Source: Prorocentrum cordatum
Taxonomy: Eukaryota > Sar > Dinophyceae > Prorocentrales > Prorocentraceae
Direction of reading: 5' to 3'
Length of the DNA: 64,000 nucleotides
Assembly: GCA_963575745.1 (NCBI GenBank)
Contig: CAUYUJ010002693.1
Coordinates: 1-64,000, forward strand
Shown here: positions 1-11,879 of the stretch, piece by piece
Layout: every line of letters starts with the position of its first letter
How positions within the stretch are numbered: the stretch's first letter is position 1
Notes under the pieces: generated by a model
Told to the model about the DNA's origin: nothing
Seen by the model: only the letters and a program-made list of their open reading frames with translations
The model's database searches: none
Position numbers and translations under genes: made by a program

Positions 1-640
1 TTATGATGGTTCTGCCCCCCCTGTGCCTTCAAAACAATATGTAGGAAAATGCTATTTTGATGGTTTTTTACATCCTTAAAACACATGGTGTTTTGATGCA
101 TCTTGGTTTTCGCAAACATGGTGATTCTCAGTGCGCCAGTCGCGCGCGTGGAATTGCATGACTGAATCGTTGTGTATTTCGCAAAGCGCATCCGCAAGTC
201 TCTCGATTTGAAACCTACAAGCGTTTCGCATACCCAATAGTCGGCGGCAAGGAGCCACGGAAATGACGATTACCGCAGCGGTGGGGCCACTCGGCATCTT
301 CGACAGAGCTACGAAACGATTCACAGAGGCGTCGGCCCATCGAGCGGGCCAGGGGCACGGGCGACGGTGCGAACCGGAGGGCAAACGTTGAGCTAGAGTT
401 AGTTGGGTCAGAGCTGTGATGAGAGTGATGTTACGGTACAGTTTTGAATTGTTTCCAGAGGGTCTTTGGATATGCCCCAAACAGTGCTTGCACCCAATAG
501 TATTGGATTCACGTTTGGGCGCCCGCGCTTTTGCATACTGCGCTCCGCTCAGCGATGCTGGCCACGCAAGGCGCGAAGCGCTGGAGAGATATCACCGCCA
601 GCGGAAGTAAATGCCCCGAACGCCCCCAGAAGGTCACACC
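1..640. other. Spacer without recognised gene
   Basis: I see no convincing gene here. Both strands have open frames of 60-130 codons, but none has protein-like composition or a recognisable motif. The first 120 bases contain the short phrase ATGGTGTTTTGATG and variants, which recurs near 21.25-21.45 kb and, on the other strand, around 42.63-42.70 kb, so it is a dispersed genomic repeat. This stretch lies downstream of gene 1 (minus strand) and may include its 3' flank. Confidence 0.5.
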
Positions 641-660
641 AAGCCTGCGGCCTGCCACCA

Positions 661-1080
661 TGGAGGAGGAGGAGGAGGGGGAGGAGGAGGAGGAGGAGGA
701 GGAGGCCGACGACGACGGCGACGAGGAGGAGGAGGAGGAGGAGGAGGAGGGAGGAGGAGAAACGGAGGGAAGGAGGAGGGGGGACGAGGAGGAGGAGGTG
801 GAGGAGGGGTTTAGCAAAGAGGGGAGTTGGCAAAAGGGTGAAGGTTACCCAGACCCCCGACGCACTTCCCAGGACCCCCGACGCACGCACTCCTTTCCTA
901 CTCCTCCTCCTCCTCCGCCTCCTCCTCCTCCTCGTCCTCGTCCTCGTCCTCGTCCTCTTCCTCCTTGTTCTCCTCGTACTCCTCCTCCTCCTCGTCCTCT
1001 TCCTCGTCCTCCTCCTCCTCTTCCTCCTCGTTCTCCTCCTCCACCTCCCCCTCCTCCTCCGCCTCCTCCCTTTCCTCCGC
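661..1080. repeat. Opposed GGA and TCC microsatellites
   Basis: A (GGA)n purine tract at about 661-800 is followed, after roughly 95 bases of ordinary sequence, by a (TCC)n tract at about 895-1080. The two tracts are near complementary and could fold into a long imperfect hairpin or triplex. They lie just downstream of the stop codon of gene 1. Long open frames through here encode only poly-Glu, poly-Gly, poly-Arg, poly-Pro or poly-Ser and are not genes. Confidence 0.85.
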
Positions 1081-1170
1081 TCTCTCAGCGCTCGCTGCGC
1101 GTCGCGAGCGCCCCTCGCACGCCACGTGTCCTGGCGCGGGCCGCCAGCGCGACACGAGGGGGCGTCGAGA

Positions 1171-1446
1171 TCACCCCAACACGGACTCGACCTTCTTGAA
1201 GACGATGCTGTGGAGCACGTCGATCATCTTGAGCACCTTGCAGCGTTTCTTGATGTCCCCGTCGAGCTTCAGCATGGCATCGTACAAGAGCGTGCTGTCA
1301 AGGATGGTGTCGAGGCTCTTGATGACACCAACGTTCAGCTCCGTCGCGCTAGCCCAGTCCAATGCCAGCTGGACGCTGCGCTTGTAGTCGGAGCTCGGCG
1401 GGTCGAGGTGGAGGGCCTCGAGAATCGAGTTGTAGTCGCCGAAGGC
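1171..1446 (-). CDS. Gene 1, last exon (unknown dinoflagellate protein)
   Basis: This block encodes the last 91 residues of gene 1 and ends with TGA at 1173-1171. The sequence is helical and mixed-charge (for example LALDWASATELNVG and DVLHSIVFKKVESVLG at the C terminus), clearly protein-like in only this frame. It was joined to the upstream exon because AG|GC occurs at both ends of the 125-base gap, both ends are phase 0, and the reading frame is restored exactly. Without the intron the upstream frame runs into an Arg/Thr-rich translation of a microsatellite. I recognise no domain. The function is unknown; the whole protein resembles a long family seen only in dinoflagellate genomes, by recall and not by search. 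Confidence 0.7.
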   Translation of the reverse strand, partial: AFGDYNSILEALHLDPPSSDYKRSVQLALDWASATELNVGVIKSLDTILDSTLLYDAMLKLDGDIKKRCKVLKMIDVLHSIVFKKVESVLG

Positions 1447-1571
1447 CTCTTGGATCCTCCGTCATCCGTCCTCCTCCTCCTCCTACTACTCCTCCTCCTT
1501 CTCCTCCTCCTCCTCGTTCTCCTCCTCGTCGTCGTCGTCGGAGTCGTCGTCGGAGTCGTCGTCGCAGTCGC
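1447..1571 (-). other. Short GC-AG intron of gene 1
   Basis: On the minus strand the exon ends GAGAAG and the intron opens GCGACTGCG; it closes ...CCAAGAG before exon GCCTTCGGC. The intron is 125 bases, phase 0, and is mostly (GAC)n and (GAG)n microsatellite. The AG|GC sequence is present at both ends, the pattern known for dinoflagellate introns, where GC and GA donors are common. The alternative is an indel or expansion in a coding microsatellite. Confidence 0.65.
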
Positions 1572-3227
1572 CTTCTCCAGCTGGGTTGCCATGTTCATCA
1601 TGGCGTCCAGGTCCACGGACTCGGAGTTCACGAGGTGCGTCATGCCGTACTTGATAACCGCTTTGAGGGTCTTGCCTTTGAAGTTCTCGTGCCAGTGCAA
1701 GCCGTTCGCGCCTCCTTTGTTGACCTTGCTGAGAGCAACACGGGCGTCGTCCACAACCATCCTCTTGGACTCTGCGATGTGCTTCGAAACCTTGTCCAAG
1801 TCATCCGTCACGGCGGCCACCTTCGCATTGGACGCATCCCATGAAGCCCAGTGCTGCTTAGAAGAGTCCTTGATTGATTCTGCAAGGTCGCTCACAGCCA
1901 TGGCACGGCTCTTGAGGTCGGAGATGCGGCGAAAAGCTTGGTCGTGGAGCGCCTTCTCCTCCATGGAGTTGCCGAGCTTATCGAACGCGTCGGCAGCGAT
2001 GAGCATGGCGCGGTACTCGCACAAGAACTGCGCGGCTTTCTTAGATATCTTCACGTCGCCTGGCTTCAGGTGCCCTGCGATGAGGGTCAAGGACGTCTCA
2101 TCCGCGACGTAATCAGTATTACCATCCACTCGGTTCTGAAAGACGATGGCCGACCATGTCCAGAACAAATGATTCAACGACAACTCCAGCTCAGCGTCCC
2201 CATGCTTGCTCGCACTGCTCTTCAGCGCACCTTCCAGGCGGGCTCGCGCGTCCAGTGCCACCTCCTTATCCCTCGTGATGCTGGCGGTCACCTCACTGAT
2301 GATATCCTTCAAGGCTGCTTGCTTCTCCATGGCGGCGCGGGTCTGCTTCTGCTTCTCGAACTGGAAGTGCCACTTGGCGAAATCTTCATCAGCTGGGAAG
2401 AGCTGCTTGGCTGACGTGAGGGCGGCTTCCAGATGTGCAGGATCACAAGGCCGGTTTAACGAACTGGGCCAGGTACCGTATGCGCTGTTGTTGAAAACCA
2501 TCCTCAATGCGTTCTTCGCGGACCACATGATCGGCTCGAGGGACCCCTCACGGAACGGAGCCGTCTGCCAAGATAGTATGTTCTTGTACTCTGCCGCCAG
2601 CACTTCCGCAGTGTGCTTGAAGTTCGCGTCCGAAAGCATGTCTTCAACAGAGTCCGAGTCATCAAAGCCATCGAACCACTCCTGCGAAGTACTGATCTGG
2701 GTACCGTATTTGTCCCAGGCAGGCTGGCAATCAGACAGGCGCGTCAGAAGGTCCGCGTAATAAGGCGAGCCCTTCATAGAACTCATGACCAACGCCGCAA
2801 TGCCATCGGTGTTCTCCGCCTCCGCGGCCTCCAGCTCCTTCAGCATGTCCAGTTTGCTTGCCAAGGTGGCGGCATCGTCTGCGGAGTGGAACAGTGACTG
2901 CAGCACCTTCATCACAGACCTCATCTCCACAGCTTCCTTCTTCACCTCTCCAGGGAAGTCAACCCTGCGCAAGTCCTGGTTCAGCACCGCCAGCGCTGCC
3001 TTGGAGAGCGAGAGCACTGCGTTCGACGCCGCGGCTTCCCTCTGGATCCACGAGCACAGCACCTCCGTGATGAAGAACTCCATGGCGAAATCGAGCTTCT
3101 GCTTCACCGTGCTCCCGCCGTTCCGCAGCGACGGCGCCTCGGGGTCGAACTCCTGTGCCAGGACGTCACCAGTCAGTGTGAAAGTCAAGCACTCCATCAC
3201 GAAATCCTCATGGGGAATGAAATGCAT
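1572..3227 (-). CDS. Gene 1, long internal exon (unknown dinoflagellate protein)
   Basis: About 552 codons are open on the minus strand with well-mixed, largely alpha-helical sequence rich in Ala, Leu, Lys, Glu and Asp, and several heptad-like stretches. Examples are LDMLKELEAAEAENTDG and SKHIAESKRMVVDDARVA. No transmembrane segment, signal peptide, zinc site or catalytic motif is visible. An ATG lies at 3242, but the sequence just before it, CTTTCCTTTTCCGTATGATTCAG, is a good 3' splice site, so the exon more likely starts at 3233 or 3227 and continues an upstream exon. It is phase 0 at both ends. The first residues after the junction are MHFIPHEDF. I infer that it is the main C-terminal part of the protein begun at 12.2-13.7 kb. 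Confidence 0.65.
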
Positions 3228-3344
3228 CTGAATCTGAATCATACGGAAAAGGAAAGTCGGATTGGCACGGCACTACTTCGAAAACGAGCCGCGCATGTGG
3301 ACTGTAGTACACCCGCCCTGGACTAGAAACCACAGCGCAAATTA

Positions 3345-3900
3345 CAATGGCATGGAGCGCAGGCGGCCCCCGCCCTGGGCCCTGGAACGCTGGCACATCC
3401 ATCAAACGCTTTGTGGCCTCATCGAGGGGCCCACCACCCACTGAAAGCCACTATGGTAATGCTCGCATCTGGCCCCCCCCCACTCACACATTCTGGCACA
3501 CCCCTCACACGTCTCGTGGCTCCACAGGCCCCACAGGGGGCCCCAACAGAAACACTGTATGTGAGTGTTCGCACGCGGCACCCCCATGCACTGTGGCACG
3601 CCCCTCACACGTTTCATTGCCCCATGAGGAATATGCCGAAAACCCAGCCGCGAAACGCCGCATGCTGTGTCCACGCCACACCACTCCGGAACACCACACA
3701 CACGTTGTGGTCCACAGTTTCCCTTGTTCGCATGCGGCTTCCCCAGCATTTGGCCCACCTGGCATAGTGCCACGACCGCCGCGCGTTTCGTGATCCTATA
3801 AGGAGCCACGCTGGACTTTGGTTATGGGAATAGAATACCCCTCCCCCTCCCCCCCCCTCCCGCACAGTCTGGCACGCCCCTCGCGCGCTTCGGGACCTGA
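3345..3900. repeat. End block X, copy 1
   Basis: A degenerate block with scattered units related to the neighbouring array (CACCCCTCACACGTTTC at several places) and a distinctive non-tandem part. From about 3,600 to 3,900 it matches 25,200-25,505 throughout: GTGTCCACNCCACACCACTC, a CACACGTNGTGG stretch, GTTCGCATGC, GGTTATGGGAATA, then a C-rich run and GGCACGCCCCTCGC. In both places it sits next to the 3' splice site of a minus-strand gene. Confidence 0.7.
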
Positions 3901-4195
3901 GGGGGGCGCCCGCATGACAACCCAGAGGGGGGCGCCGACTTGACAACCCAGACGGGGGGCGCGCGCTGCATAATCGAAAGGGGGGCGCCTATTATTAAGA
4001 CGGTTACTATTGCACTACTGTTGATTCCCTGAACAATTTTCCAGCAATGAAATGTGCGTGCGTGGTTCCCTGGCTGGGAAGCTTTTCTCGAGCATCCTGT
4101 GGTGTTGGGTCATCGTTTTGAAGAGACAGCGCCCCGCTACCTCACTCCTCCTCTTCGCCCGCTGCTCCCTCCTCCCTACTGCTCTCCTCTGCTCT
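3900..4195. repeat. Leader block, copy 1
   Basis: Non-tandem block between the end block and the array. It has two copies of TTGACAACCCAGA-like sequence separated by GGGGCGCC-type sequence, an AT-richer middle (GACGGTTACTATTGC), and ends TCGTTTTGAAGAGACAGCGCC followed by a pyrimidine tract. The matching copy at 25,505-25,800 has all these parts in the same order. Shorter versions occur at 17,005, 27,480 and 29,170, so this is a repeated leader that always precedes an ~89-base array. Confidence 0.7.
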
Positions 4196-7100
4196 CTGCA
4201 CACGTCTCTTGGCCCCATAGGGAGCTCCACCGAAGACCCCAGTCGCCACGGCCGCATGTGTGACCGCGCCCATTGTGGCACACCCCTCACACGTTTCGTG
4301 GCCTCCTTGGGAGCTCCACCGAAGCCCCTAGTGGCCGCGACCGCATGTGTGACTGCGCACATTCTGGCATACCCCTCACGCGCTTCGTGGCCTCATAGGG
4401 AGCCCCACCGAAGGCCTCAGTGGCCGCGACCGCATGTGTGACCGCGCCCTATTGCGGCACACCCCTCACACGCTTCTTGGTCCCATAGGGAGCTCCACCG
4501 ACGGCCCCCAGTGGCCGCGGCAGCATGGGGACCGCGCCCATTCTGACACACACCTCGCAGTTTTCGTTGCCCCATCGGCAGCTCCACCGAAGGCCCTGGT
4601 GACCGCGACTGCATGTGTGACCGCACGCATTTTGGTACGCCCCCCACACGCTTTGTGGCCCCAAAGGGAGTTCCACCGAATGCCCCATTGGTCGCGACTG
4701 CATGTGTGACTGCACCATCTTTGGCACACCCTCACCCGCTTCGTGACCACATGGGAAGTTCCACCGAAGGCCCCAGTAGCCGCGACCACAGGTGTGGCCG
4801 CGCACATTTTGTTACACTCCTCACACGTTTCGTTACGGCATATGGGAGCTCCACCGAAGGCCCCAGTAGCCGCCACCGCATGTGTGACTGCGCTCATATT
4901 GGCACACCCCTCACGTGTTTCGTGGCCTCATCGGTGCCCCCATCGAAAGCCCCAGTGGCCGCGACCATGTTTGTGCCCGCGCGGATTGTGGCACACCCCT
5001 GACGCGTTTGGTGGCAGCATGGGGGGCCCCACCGAAAGCCCAAGTGGCCGCGGCCGCATGTGTGGCCGCGCCCAGTTTGAAACCCCTTCACACGCTTCGT
5101 GGCCCCATAGGGGGCCCTACCGAAGGCCCCAATGGCCGCGACCGCATGTGTGGCCGCCCACATGTTGGCGCACCCCCCACACCTTTCGTGGCCATATAGG
5201 GAGCCGACCGAAGGCCACAGTAGCCGCCACCGCATGTGTGACCGCGCGCATGTTTGGTACACCCATCACACGCTTCGTGGCCGCATAGGGAGCGCCACCG
5301 AATGCACCACTGGCCGCGACCGCATGTGTGACCGCGTCAATTTTGGCACCCCCATCCACACGCTTCGTGGCCGTATAGAGAGCCCCACCAACTGCTCAAA
5401 TGGCCCCGACTCAGGTGTGACCGCACTCATGTTGGCACCCCCCTCACACGGTTCTTGGCCCCAGAGAGGAAGTTCCATCGAATGCCCCACTGGCCGCAGC
5501 CGCAGTTATGGCCGCGCACATGTTGGCAAAACTGACACGCGCTTCTTGGCCCCATGGGGAGCTCCACCGAAGGCAACAGTAGCCGCCGCCGCCTGTGCGA
5601 CCGCGCGCATTTTGGAACACCCTCACACGTTTCGTTGCCAGCTAAGGAATTCCACCGAAGGCCCCAATGGCCGCGACCGCATGTGTGAACGCGCGCATCT
5701 TGGTTCACCCCTCACACGTTTCTTGGCCCCAGAGGGAGTTCAACCTAAGGCCACAATGGCCGCGACCACATGTGTAACCGCGCCCACTGTGACACACCCA
5801 TCACATGCTTCGTGACCACATCGGCAGCTCCACCGAAGGCCCTGGTGACCGCGACCGTATGTGCGGCCGCGCCCAGTTTGGACGACCCCTCACACGTTTC
5901 GTGGCTCCAGAAGGAGCTCCACCGAAGGCCTCGGTGGCCGCGACGGCATGTGCGGCCGCCCCCCTATTGTTGCACACCCCTCACACGCTGCGTGGCCACA
6001 TAACGGGCTTCACCGAAGGCCCCAATGACAGCGACCGCATGTGTGACTGCGATCACTTTGACACACGAGTCACCATGTTCGCTGCCCCATAGGGAGCTCC
6101 ACCGAATGCCCTAGTGGCCGCGACCACATGTGTGACCGCGCATGTTTTGGTGCACTCTTCACACGCTTCGTGGCCCCATAGGGGCCCCACCGAAGGCCCC
6201 AGTGGCCGCGATCGGAATTGTGACTGCGCTGACATCGGCACACCTTTCGCGCGCTTCGTGGCCACATTATGAGCTCTACCGACGGCCCCAGTGGCCGCGA
6301 CCTCATGTGTGACCGCGCACATGTTGGCACACCCCTCACACGATGCGTAGCCACATAGGGAGCTCCACCGAAGGCCCCAGTGGCCGCGACCGCATGCATG
6401 ACCGCGCTCACTTTGGCACACCCGCACACGTTTCGTGGCCACATCGGGAACCCATTCGAAGGCCCCAGTGGCCGCGACCGCGTGTGCGACCGCGCTCAAT
6501 CTAGCACACCCCTCACACGATTCGTGGCCCCATATGGAGCTCCACAGAAGGCACCCAATGGCCGCGACAGCATGTGTGACCGCGCACTGTTTGGCACACA
6601 TCCCACACGCCGCGTGGCAGAATCGACAGCTCCACCGAATGCACCAGTTGCCGCGACCGCATGTGTGGCCGCGCATGTTTTGGGACACCTCTCGGACGCT
6701 TCTTAGCCCCATAGGAACTCCACCGAAAGCCCTAGTAGCTGTCACCGCATGTGTGACCGCGCGCATTTTGGTACACCCTCACTCGTTTGTCGGCCCCACA
6801 CGGAGCCCCACCGAAAGCCCCAGTGGCCACGACCGCAGGCGTGGCCGCGTTCATTTTGGCGCCCCCGCACACGTTTCGTGGCACCCCATGAGCTCCACCG
6901 AAGGCCCCCATGGCCGCCACCGCATGTGTGACTGCGCTGAGTTAGCATACCCTGACACGTACCGTGGCCACAGAGGTAGCTCCACCGACGGCCCCAGTGG
7001 CCGTGGCCGCATGCTGCGTGGTCGCACACGTTTTGGCACGCCCCGCACGCTTCGTGGTTGCATCGGAAGCTCCACTGGAAGCCTCAGTGGCCGCGACCGC

Positions 7101-10100
7101 CTGGGCAGCCACATTGTTGGCACACCTCCCGCACACGCTTCGGAGCCCTGTAGGGGGCCCAACAGAAGGCCACACTGGCCGCGACCGCATGTGTGACCGC
7201 GCGCATGTTGGCACACCCCTCACACGTTTTGTTGCCCCACAGGTTAGTCCACCGAAGGCCCCAGTGGCCGCGGCCGCATGTGTGACAGCGCACAGTTTGG
7301 CACACCCCTCACACGTTTCGTGGCCCCATGGGGAGCTCAGCCGAATGCCCGAATTGCCGCGACCGCATGCATGACCGCGCCCACGTTGGCACACCCGCAC
7401 ACGTTTCGCTGCCCCACAAGGAGCTGCACAGAAGATCCCACAGGCCGCGGCCGCATGTGTGACCGCGCACATTCTGGCGCACCCCTCGCCCGTTTAGCGG
7501 CACCGCAGGGAGCTCCGCCGAACGCCCCAGTGGCCGCGACCGCAGGCGTGATTGTGTCATTCTGGCACACACACCTCACACGCTTCGTGGCCACGCAGGG
7601 ACATCCACCGAAGGCCCCAGTGGCCGTGACCGCATGCGTGACCGCGCACAATTTGGGACAGCCGTCGCGCGCTTCGTGGCCCCAGGATGAGCCCTACGGA
7701 AATCTTTAGAAGCCGCGATTGCGTGTTTGACCGCGCGCATTGTCGCGCACCCCTCACACGTTCCGTGGCCCCATATGGAACCCCACCGAAGGCCACAGTG
7801 GCCGCGACCGCATGTGTGACAGCGCACATGTGGACACATCCTTCGTGCGTTTCGTTGCCATAGAGTTCCACCGACGGCCACAGTGGCCGTGCCCGCATAT
7901 ATGACCGCGCCCAGTTTGACATACTCTGCGCACGCTTCATGGCCCCATGGTGAGCTTCGCCGAAGGCCTTGGTAGCCGCAACCGCATGTGCGACCGTGTA
8001 ATTTTACGCACGCCCCTCACACGTTTCGCGGCCCCATGGAGAACCCCACGAAGGCCACAGCGGCCGCGCTCGCATGCGTGACCGCTGCCATTTGGGCACA
8101 ACCTTCACACGCTTCGTGGCAAAATAGGGAGCTCCACCAAATGTCCCAGTGGCAGCGACCGCATGTGTGACCGCGCCCATTTTGGTACGCCCCTCATCGC
8201 TTCCTGGTCCCACAATGAGCTCCACGGAAGGCCCCAGTGGCCGCGACCGCATGTGTTTCCGCGTAACTTGTGGCGCGCCCTTCACAAGTTTCGTGGCCAC
8301 ATGAGGGGGCTCCACCGAAGGCCCTAGTGGCAACAACCGCATGTGTGACCGCGCCAAAATTAGCACACCCCTCACACGGTCCGTGGCAACATACGAAGTT
8401 ATACAGGAGGCCCTAATGGCCGCGACCGCATGTGTGACCGCGCACATGTTTGCACACCCCTCACACGTTTCGTGGCCCCAGAGGTTGTTCCACCGAAGGC
8501 ACCAATGGCCGCGACCGCTTGTGTGGCCGCACTTATTTTGACACACACCCCTCACACGCTTCGTGGCCCCATGTGGAGCCCATTGGAGGCCCCAATGGCC
8601 GCGACCGCGCGTGTGACCGCGACAATTCTGGCACGCCCCTCACACGCTTCGCGCGCCCCATAGGGAGTTCCACCGACGGCGCCAATGGCAGCGGCCGCAT
8701 GTGCGACCGCGCTCATGTAGGCATACACTCACACGCTTCTTGGCCCCATATGGAGCTCCACCGACTGCACTAGTTGCCGCAACCACATGTGTGACTGCGC
8801 CCCTTTTGGCACATCCTTCACGCAGTTCGCGGCCCCATACAGAGCCCCACCGAAGACCCCAGCGGCTGCGACCGCATGTGTACCACGCCCAAGTTGGCAC
8901 ATCTTTCACAAGTTCCGTTGCCCAAGTGGGAGCCCCACCGAACGCCCAAGTGGCAGCGTTCGCATGTATGATCACGTTCATGTTGGCACGCTCCTCACAC
9001 GTTTCGCGGCCCCATAAGGAACCCCACTTGAGGCCCCAATGGCAGCGACCGCATGTGTGCCCGCGCCCAGCTTGGCACGCCCGCCACGCGTTTCGCGGCC
9101 ACATAAGGGGGCTCCACCGAAGGCGCCCATGGCAGCGGCCGCATGTGTGACCGCGCCCATTGCGACACATCCTTCACATGCTTCGTTGCCAAATTTGAGC
9201 TGCACCGAAGGCCTTCGCGGACGCAATCGCAAGTGTGACCGCGCTCATGCTGTCGCACACATCACACGCTCCGTGGCCCCATACGGGGTCCACCGAATGC
9301 TGTCGCGGCCGCAGCCGCATGCGTGACCGCGCCAATTTACGCCCCTCACCCCTCACACGTTTCGCTGACCCACAAGGAGCCCCACCGAAGGCCAGTGGCC
9401 GCGTTCGCACGTGTGCACGCGCACAGTTTGGCACACCCCCCACGTTTCATGGCCCCACAATTAGCTCGACCGAATGCCCCAGTGGCAGCGACCGCATGTG
9501 TGACCGCTCCCATGTTGGCGCACCACTCGCACGTTTCGCGGCCGCATATGGAGCTCCACCGAATGCCCCAGTGGAAGCGCTCGCATGTGTGACCGCGGTC
9601 GTTAGACAACACTCACGCGCCTCGTTGCCCCATAGTGGGGCCCACCGAGCCCCCAATGGCAACTACCGCAGGTGTGACCGCGGCAATTTTGGCACACCCC
9701 TCACACGCTTCGTGTACCCACATAGGGCTCCACCGATGGCCCTAGTGGCAGCGACCGCATGCGTGTTTTCGCACACGTTGGTTCACCCCACGCGCCTCCT
9801 GGACCAATGAGGAGCTCCACCGAAGGCCCCAGCGGCCGCGACTGCATGCGTGACCACTCCCATTTTGCCACACCCCTCGCACGCTTCCACGCCCCATAGG
9901 GAGCTCCACAGAAGGCCCCAGTGGCCACGACTGCATGTGTGACCGCGCCTATGTTGGCACACCCCTCACACGCTTCGTGGCACCATAAGGGGCTCCAGCG
10001 AAGGCCCCAGAAGCCGCGACCGCATGTGAGACCGCCCACATTGCTGCACACTCCCCGCCCGCTTCGTGGCACCAAACGTAGCTACCGATGGCCCCCAGTG

Positions 10101-10540
10101 GCCGTGCCCGCATGTGTGACCACGCTCTGTTTGGAACACCCCCCTCAACCGTCTCGTGCCCCCTTAGACGCTCCACCGAAGGCCCAAGTGACCGCGACCG
10201 CACGCGTGGGCGCGCTCAGTTTGGCAATCCCCTCACACGTTCCGCGGCCCCACAGGGAGCTCCACCAGATGTCCGACTGGTCGCGACCGCATGTGCGACC
10301 GCGCCACTTTAGGCACATCCCTCACACGCTTCGTGGCCCCATCGGGAGCCCCACCGAATGCGGCAGCGGCAGCAACCGCCAGTGTAACCGCGCACATGTG
10401 GCACACCCCTCGCACGTTTCGAGGCCTCATAGGGAGGTCCACCGAAGGCACCAGTGGCCACGACCGCATGTGTGACCGCGCCTATTTTGGCACACCCCTC
10501 ACACGCTTCGTGGCACCATATGGGTTTCCACCGAACGTCT
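4196..10540. repeat. Type A ~89-base tandem array, copy 1
   Basis: About 71 tandem units of roughly 89 bases. The unit reads CACACCCCTCACACG, CTTCGTGGCCCCATAGGG, AGCTCCACCGAAGGCC, CCAGTGGCCGCGACCGC, ATGTGTGACCGCGC, then a variable 8-10 bases ending TTTTGG. Units differ from each other by many substitutions and small indels but keep the GGAGCTCC palindrome and TGTGTGACCGCG. Because 89 is not a multiple of three, reading frames rotate through the unit and stop at TGTGTGA, which explains the many 60-250-codon open frames; none is a gene. Confidence 0.95.
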
Positions 10541-10551
10541 CAGGGCCTCCT

Positions 10552-10760
10552 GGAAACCCTAAGTAACAGCGGAGGAAGTTGCGAGCGGGAACGTCGCTGT
10601 TCGTAGGGGGTGCTTGCGGCGTCGAGGCGCAAGCACTGAAAAACAAAAACAAAGAAGTATGGTAATGCAGGGTTCGTTGTGGACCCTACCGAGTCTTTAT
10701 ATGAAGGGAGCATCTCCTCCCTCCTTCAATCCCCCCCCTTCCTCCTCTCCCCCGCCAATC
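10552..10760. repeat. Boundary element, copy 1
   Basis: This element starts at the end of the type A array. It shares with 36,815-37,010 an exact 26-base core (10,565-10,590, beginning AACAGCGGAGGAAG and ending GAGCGGGA), then GTAGGGGG, GCTTGCGGCG-CGAGGCG, an A-rich stretch (AAAAACAAAAACAAAGAAG here), and a closing CTCCTCCCTCCTYC followed by a C run. It does not match the array unit. In both places it lies between the array and a purine microsatellite on the donor side of a giant intron. Confidence 0.75.
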
Positions 10761-10799
10761 CCCCTCCCCCCCGAGGGGGGAGGCGGCGGAGGGATGAGG

Positions 10800-10917
10800 C
10801 GAACAGGCGAGGAGGAGGAGGAGGAGGAGGAGGAGGAGGAGGGGGAGGAGGAGGCAGAGGAGGAGGAGGAAGAGGAGGCGGGGGAGGGGGGGGGGAAGCG
10901 CGAGGGAGGAGGACGAG
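10800..10917. repeat. GGA microsatellite
   Basis: (GGA)n with AGA, GCA and GGG interruptions. On the gene strand it is a pyrimidine tract just inside the donor end of the gene 1 giant intron. The overlapping minus-strand open frame of 364 codons reads the tract as poly-Ser and is not the likely coding frame. Confidence 0.9.
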
Positions 10918-11000
10918 GAGAACATTGATGTGATGGTGTCAAGGTTTTTGTTCCCTGGCAGTCCTGTTCAGCTGGAGCGGCGGTGCCGCGTGCTGCGTAC

Positions 11001-11837
11001 CCAGTGGCGAAGCTGGTCTCTGACCTCGTCTGGCAAGCCCGACGTCGCGCCATCTGCGATTCCCTCAGAGGTCTGCCATGCGACGGCTGCTTCAACACTT
11101 GCTGCACACGTTTCTGCTGCCAATTGCTGTGCGAGTCTGTGCCGCTCTTCAGCAGCCCTGTGCGCCTCGAAGAGGTCGTCGCACTCCTCTGCACATGCCA
11201 CGATTTCGGCCGACACGTGCACCAGGTTGCCGCTGCGGTCGAGGAAGTCGATTCCGTGGACCCTGGGCTGGCGGAGCACGTCATGTCCACCGCCGCTCGG
11301 CCGAGGATCGGGCTTGCCACCAGAGCAGTCAGCAGAGCCAACACTGTCATCGCTGGCTTCGGAGCAAGCGCGACCGCTGTCGGTGGCGGTGGCACTCTCT
11401 GGCAGTTGGCGGCTGTCCTCATCGCTGTGGATCGCGAGGGGCCGCCTGATGGGTGCGACCCCATCTGCCTGCTGCACCTCGCCGCGCGGCTCGGGAGGTC
11501 GGGAGGTCGGCCTTGGGGGGGCCGCACTGGGAGCAGGCTGAGTACACGACAGCGGAGGCCCGCCCTGAAACTTGGAAGTCGCCACGGGGTGCGGCGGTCT
11601 GCCCACGAGCAGGTGCGGAGGCGGCGGCGCAGCAGGCTGCGGTGGTCGCATGCGCACCCGCCCCTGGGGCGCGGTAGGGGGGCCCATGCCCTCGCGGGCC
11701 GAGACGGCGACAGGATTGAGAACGGAAGAGGGCCACCTATGGATGGATGCTGGCCCCGACCCGCCCCGAGATGGTTCAACACAGCCCCCACGACGGCTAA
11801 GATTGCCCAAGATCGACTCCGAGGCGGGGGCGCTGAC
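11001..11837 (-). CDS. Probable internal exon of gene 1 or separate small gene
   Basis: A minus-strand frame is open for about 280 codons to a TGA at 10,968. Its N-terminal half is Pro/Ala-rich low complexity. Its C-terminal half is protein-like, with an acidic Ser/Asp stretch (SEASDDSVGSAD), then VHGIDFLDRSGNLVHVSAEI and an Ala/Glu-rich helix (AAEERHRLAQQLAAET). No ATG starts the frame; the open frame begins at a TTG, so an upstream splice junction is likely, and AG|GTCAGC at 11,839 would serve. A GT donor (CACTGG|GTACGC) at 11,000 would connect it in phase 0 to the exon at 3.2 kb. No domain is recognised. It could also be an intronic open frame. Confidence 0.4.
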
Positions 11838-11879
11838 CTCCGCTTCTTGGGTACATGTTGGTGATCACTTGCTGGTGTG

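Larger units (their letters stand above)
3228..11000 (-). other. Giant intron of gene 1
   Basis: This 7.8 kb span separates protein-like blocks on the same strand and holds no credible gene. In gene-strand order it contains a TCC-type microsatellite (10.92-10.80 kb), a boundary element (10.76-10.55 kb), a ~89-base tandem array (10.54-4.20 kb), a leader block (4.20-3.90 kb), an end block (3.90-3.35 kb) and a pyrimidine-rich 3' splice site near 3,230. If the block at 11.0-11.84 kb is not an exon, the intron would instead start at 12,226 with a GA donor and be about 9.0 kb. The 3' end is better supported than the 5' end. The arrangement is matched by the intron at 25.1-37.5 kb. Confidence 0.55.

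Noticed and set aside
549-1199. Long frames of poly-Glu, poly-Gly, poly-Pro or poly-Ser at GGA/TCC tracts here and at 10.8, 37.1 and 44.6 kb
   Set aside because: These are translations of microsatellites with no ordinary protein sequence.
4196-10540. CRISPR array
   Set aside because: Units are joined without unique spacers, are diverged from each other, and the context is eukaryotic. The 19-20-base array at 19.2-20.9 kb also lacks spacers.
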